From Methanobacteriota archaeon (GTDB lineage Archaea; Hydrothermarchaeota; Hydrothermarchaeia; Hydrothermarchaeales; JACQPM01), in the NCBI GenBank assembly GCA_016207475.1, contig JACQPM010000076.1:1-7274 (forward strand): DNA of 7,274 bases, given 5' to 3'. Position 1 is the stretch's first letter, and each line of letters starts with the position of its first letter. A program made the position numbers and the translations under genes. This document shows, in pieces, positions 5,556 to 7,274 of the stretch. Below the pieces are notes generated by a model. The model made no database searches, was not told the origin of the DNA, and saw nothing but the letters and a program-made list of their open reading frames with translations.

Positions 5556-6713
5556 ATGGCTACGGTAGTCGAGGAAGCTCTTAAGAGCCCCAACACCCTC
5601 GGTAACTTGGCCGATCTGGTCAGCAAGTGTTATCAGTGCGCCATATGTTCAGGAGTATGCCCCAAGGCCAGGGTCAAGCCGGGTTTCCTACCCAGGCGGA
5701 TCGTCTTCAGGTCCCTGACGAACCCAGAGGCTCTGGACGATGGCGCGGTCTGGGACTGCCTCACCTGCGGCCTCTGCCTCCAGAAATGCCCCATGAAGGT
5801 GGACATTCCGGGCCTGGTCCGCACAGCCAGGGCTGGGCTGGTGGAGATGGGGGGCGGATGCACCGTGGCCCACGAGATCCTCCGGCCTTTCTACGGCATC
5901 ATGGCTGGCAAGGGGGTGAAACCCCGGAGGAGGGGCCTTTTGGCCCAGGACGTCAAGACGAACGAGAATTCAGACACCCTCTACTTCATGGGCTGCGTTC
6001 CCTATCTGGACATACTCTTCAAGGAGGACGTGAACTTCGAGGGCATGGGGATTGCGGACAACACCATTAGGCTCCTCAACGCCGTGGGCATCGAGCCAGC
6101 CGTCCTGGATGGGGAGAAGTGCTGCGGCCACGACCAGCTCTGGAGGGGGCAGGTGGACCAGTTCATGGAGCTGGGGAAGCAGAACCTGGGATTCCTCAAG
6201 AGGTACAAGAGGATCGTCACCTCGTGCCCCGAGTGCTACCGGACCCTGGCCCTGGACTATAAGGAGATGTTCGGTGCCAAGCTGGAGGTGGTCCACATAT
6301 CGGAGCTCCTCGCCAAGGAGGTGGGGAAGCTCAAGACCAACGGCACCCACCGGGTGGCCACATTCCACGACTCCTGCCGTCTGGGGAGGCACATGGGGAT
6401 CTACGACCAGCCCAGGGAGGTCCTCAGGGCCCTGGGCTACGAGCTGCGGGAGATGACCAATACGAGGGAGGAGAGCCTCTGCTGTGGGGTCCCCCAGTTC
6501 GTCAGGTGCGACGACGAGAACAAGGAGATCAGGAGGCGGAGGCTCAGGGAAGCCGCGGGGACGGGGGCGGAGGTCCTCATCACCCCCTGCGCCAAGTGCC
6601 AGATACACCTCAAGTGCCTCCAGAACGACAAGGGGGAAGAGCTGATGGAGAACAAGTACAACATCAGGATCGTGGACTTCGCCACGGCCCTCATGGAGAA
6701 CCTGGGGAGGTGA
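5556..6713 (+). CDS. HdrD-like protein: HdrC-HdrB fusion with two 4Fe-4S motifs and two CCG domains
   Basis: This 385-residue protein is laid out like the catalytic subunit HdrD of heterodisulfide reductase and related CCG-domain reductases. The HdrC-like N-terminus has two ferredoxin motifs: Cys25-x2-Cys28-x2-Cys31-x3-Cys35-Pro and Cys68-x2-Cys71-x2-Cys74-x3-Cys78-Pro. The HdrB-like part has two CCG domains: Cys147, Cys189-Cys190, Cys224-x2-Cys227, and Cys274, Cys309-Cys310, Cys345-x2-Cys348. In HdrB such domains carry the noncubane 4Fe-4S clusters that split disulfides. No transmembrane helix is present, so it is soluble or needs a membrane partner. A stop codon in frame at 5550-5552 makes ATG 5556 the first usable start. 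An FrhB-like gene follows 4 nt after its stop, which suggests electrons come from or go to F420. No HdrA or HdrE is in view. The true substrate is uncertain, since paralogues include GlpC, LldE/LutA and DsrK/HmeD-like proteins. The fold is certain, but heterodisulfide activity is only one option. Confidence 0.88.
   Translation: MATVVEEALKSPNTLGNLADLVSKCYQCAICSGVCPKARVKPGFLPRRIVFRSLTNPEALDDGAVWDCLTCGLCLQKCPMKVDIPGLVRTARAGLVEMGGGCTVAHEILRPFYGIMAGKGVKPRRRGLLAQDVKTNENSDTLYFMGCVPYLDILFKEDVNFEGMGIADNTIRLLNAVGIEPAVLDGEKCCGHDQLWRGQVDQFMELGKQNLGFLKRYKRIVTSCPECYRTLALDYKEMFGAKLEVVHISELLAKEVGKLKTNGTHRVATFHDSCRLGRHMGIYDQPREVLRALGYELREMTNTREESLCCGVPQFVRCDDENKEIRRRRLREAAGTGAEVLITPCAKCQIHLKCLQNDKGEELMENKYNIRIVDFATALMENLGR
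6706..6713 (+). promoter_or_regulatory. Perfect GGAGGTGA ribosome binding site overlapping the HdrD-like stop
   Basis: GGAGGTGA at 6706-6713 is a full match to the archaeal Shine-Dalgarno and contains the TGA stop of the upstream gene. The ATG at 6718 lies 7 nt after the GGAGG core, and a second in-frame ATG at 6724 lies 13 nt after it. The first is preferred. The arrangement couples translation of the two redox genes. Confidence 0.75.
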
Positions 6714-6717
6714 AGGG

Positions 6718-7274
6718 ATGGAGATGGAGACCTTTGCGCCCCTCCTGAAGCCCAGCAAGGGCTTCGAGGAGCTGAAGAAGTCCGTCATAGATACGGGTAT
6801 GTGCTCAGGGTGCGGGGCCTGTGCCGCCTTCTGCGAGAGGATCGAGATGCAGGACGGCATGCCGGTACTGGCCAAGGACTGCAACCTGAAGGTCGGGGCC
6901 ATAAAGTGCAGCGCCGAGGGGAACTGCTACGACAACTGCCCCCACACATCTTTCAGCTGGAAGGCCCTGGAGGAGGGGGCCTTCGGTGGCGCAGGCGAGG
7001 ACCCGGTCCTGGGCCATTACATGAAGATCCTGGGCGTCAGGTCAAAGAAAGGGGAGGTGCTGGAGAAGGCCCAGGACGGCGGCGCAGTCACCTCCCTCCT
7101 CCTCTGTGCCCTGGAGAACGGCCTCCTGGACGGGGCAGTGGTGGCCGCCAGGTCCGGGGACTGGAAGACCAGCCCCGAGGTCGTGACCCGGAAGGAGGAG
7201 CTCCTGGGAGGCGCCGGTACGAAGTACGCCAGGACCCCCACGCCCACGAAGCTCGGCAGGTCCCTCCGGGGGGC
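6718..7274 (+). CDS. Coenzyme F420 hydrogenase/dehydrogenase beta-subunit family protein (FrhB/FdhB/FpoF-like), 3' truncated
   Basis: The frame is open from ATG 6718 to the end of the window (185 full codons), so only the N-terminal part is seen. Family members oxidise or reduce F420 through FAD and pass electrons to Fe-S clusters. Residues 29-39 form the motif Cys29-x2-Cys32-x2-Cys35-x3-Cys39, but Glu rather than Pro follows the last Cys. A second cysteine group follows: Cys55, Cys64, Cys70, Cys74-Pro ('NCYDNCP'), with spacing wider than the usual x2-x2-x3. Then come the FrhB/FdhB N-domain hallmarks: 'QDGGAVTSLLLCALENGLLDGAVVA' (119-143), 'PEVVTRKEELLGGAGTKYARTPT' (153-175). No signal peptide or membrane helix is seen. 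It is coupled to the HdrD-like gene and probably works with it, feeding electrons from F420H2 to its CCG domains or the reverse. The exact family (hydrogenase, formate dehydrogenase or free-standing subunit) cannot be set from this fragment. Confidence 0.88.
   Translation, partial: MEMETFAPLLKPSKGFEELKKSVIDTGMCSGCGACAAFCERIEMQDGMPVLAKDCNLKVGAIKCSAEGNCYDNCPHTSFSWKALEEGAFGGAGEDPVLGHYMKILGVRSKKGEVLEKAQDGGAVTSLLLCALENGLLDGAVVAARSGDWKTSPEVVTRKEELLGGAGTKYARTPTPTKLGRSLRG

Noticed and set aside
5521..5568. Fifteen-codon ORF starting ATGATGATG and overlapping the start of the HdrD-like gene, a possible upstream ORF
   Set aside because: The likely TATA box at 5514-5521 places transcription start after these ATGs, and there is no ribosome binding site before them.
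5970..6902. 310-codon minus-strand frame opposite the HdrD-like gene
   Set aside because: There is no recognisable motif, and the + strand shows all cluster-binding cysteines in register.
1..7274. tRNA or rRNA genes, CRISPR repeats, insertion sequences
   Set aside because: I found no cloverleaf, no regularly spaced repeats, no transposase-like frame and no terminal inverted repeats. The non-coding space is almost all in the 166-nt gap.

Overview
The window looks like a chromosomal segment of a GC-rich archaeon that uses coenzyme F420. The reasons are archaeal-type promoters (purine-rich BRE plus TATA-like box), strong GGAGGTGA-type ribosome binding sites, arginine coded mainly by AGG and isoleucine often by ATA, a PAC2-family protein, an HdrD-like protein with paired CCG domains, and an FrhB-like F420 oxidoreductase subunit. 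I cannot fix the lineage. A methanogen, ANME or alkane-oxidiser, Archaeoglobus-type or related uncultivated archaeon would all fit. All genes lie on the + strand and are tightly packed.

Region 1 (2-3461) is probably one operon. It holds the 3' end of a surface-anchored beta-sandwich protein of the COG1361 type, an FtsX/MacB-type ABC permease, its MacB/LolD-type ATPase, a 100-residue CxxC thioredoxin-fold protein, and a PAC2 protein. The first four genes overlap or nearly touch. The PAC2 gene follows after 31 nt with its own strong ribosome binding site. The first three genes probably form a membrane machine acting on the cell envelope. The PAC2 protein ends in Ile-Tyr-Arg, an HbYX-type tail like those used to dock on the 20S proteasome.

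Region 2 (3510-5389) starts at its own likely promoter. It carries serA, a full-length D-3-phosphoglycerate dehydrogenase with a C-terminal ACT domain. An unrecognised 100-residue ORF follows, whose start codon overlaps the serA stop.

Region 3 (5390-5555) is the only sizeable non-coding stretch. It is AT-rich against its surroundings. It holds two overlapping inverted repeats that cannot form together, T-runs that may terminate the serA unit, and a TATA/BRE promoter for the next unit.

Region 4 (5556-7274) is a redox unit. An HdrC-HdrB fusion (HdrD-like: two 4Fe-4S ferredoxin motifs plus two complete CCG domains) is followed, behind a perfect GGAGGTGA, by an FrhB/FdhB/FpoF-like subunit that runs off the window end. 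Together they suggest an F420-linked thiol/disulfide or related electron-transfer module. The partner and substrate are not visible here. No RNA gene, CRISPR array or mobile element was recognised.
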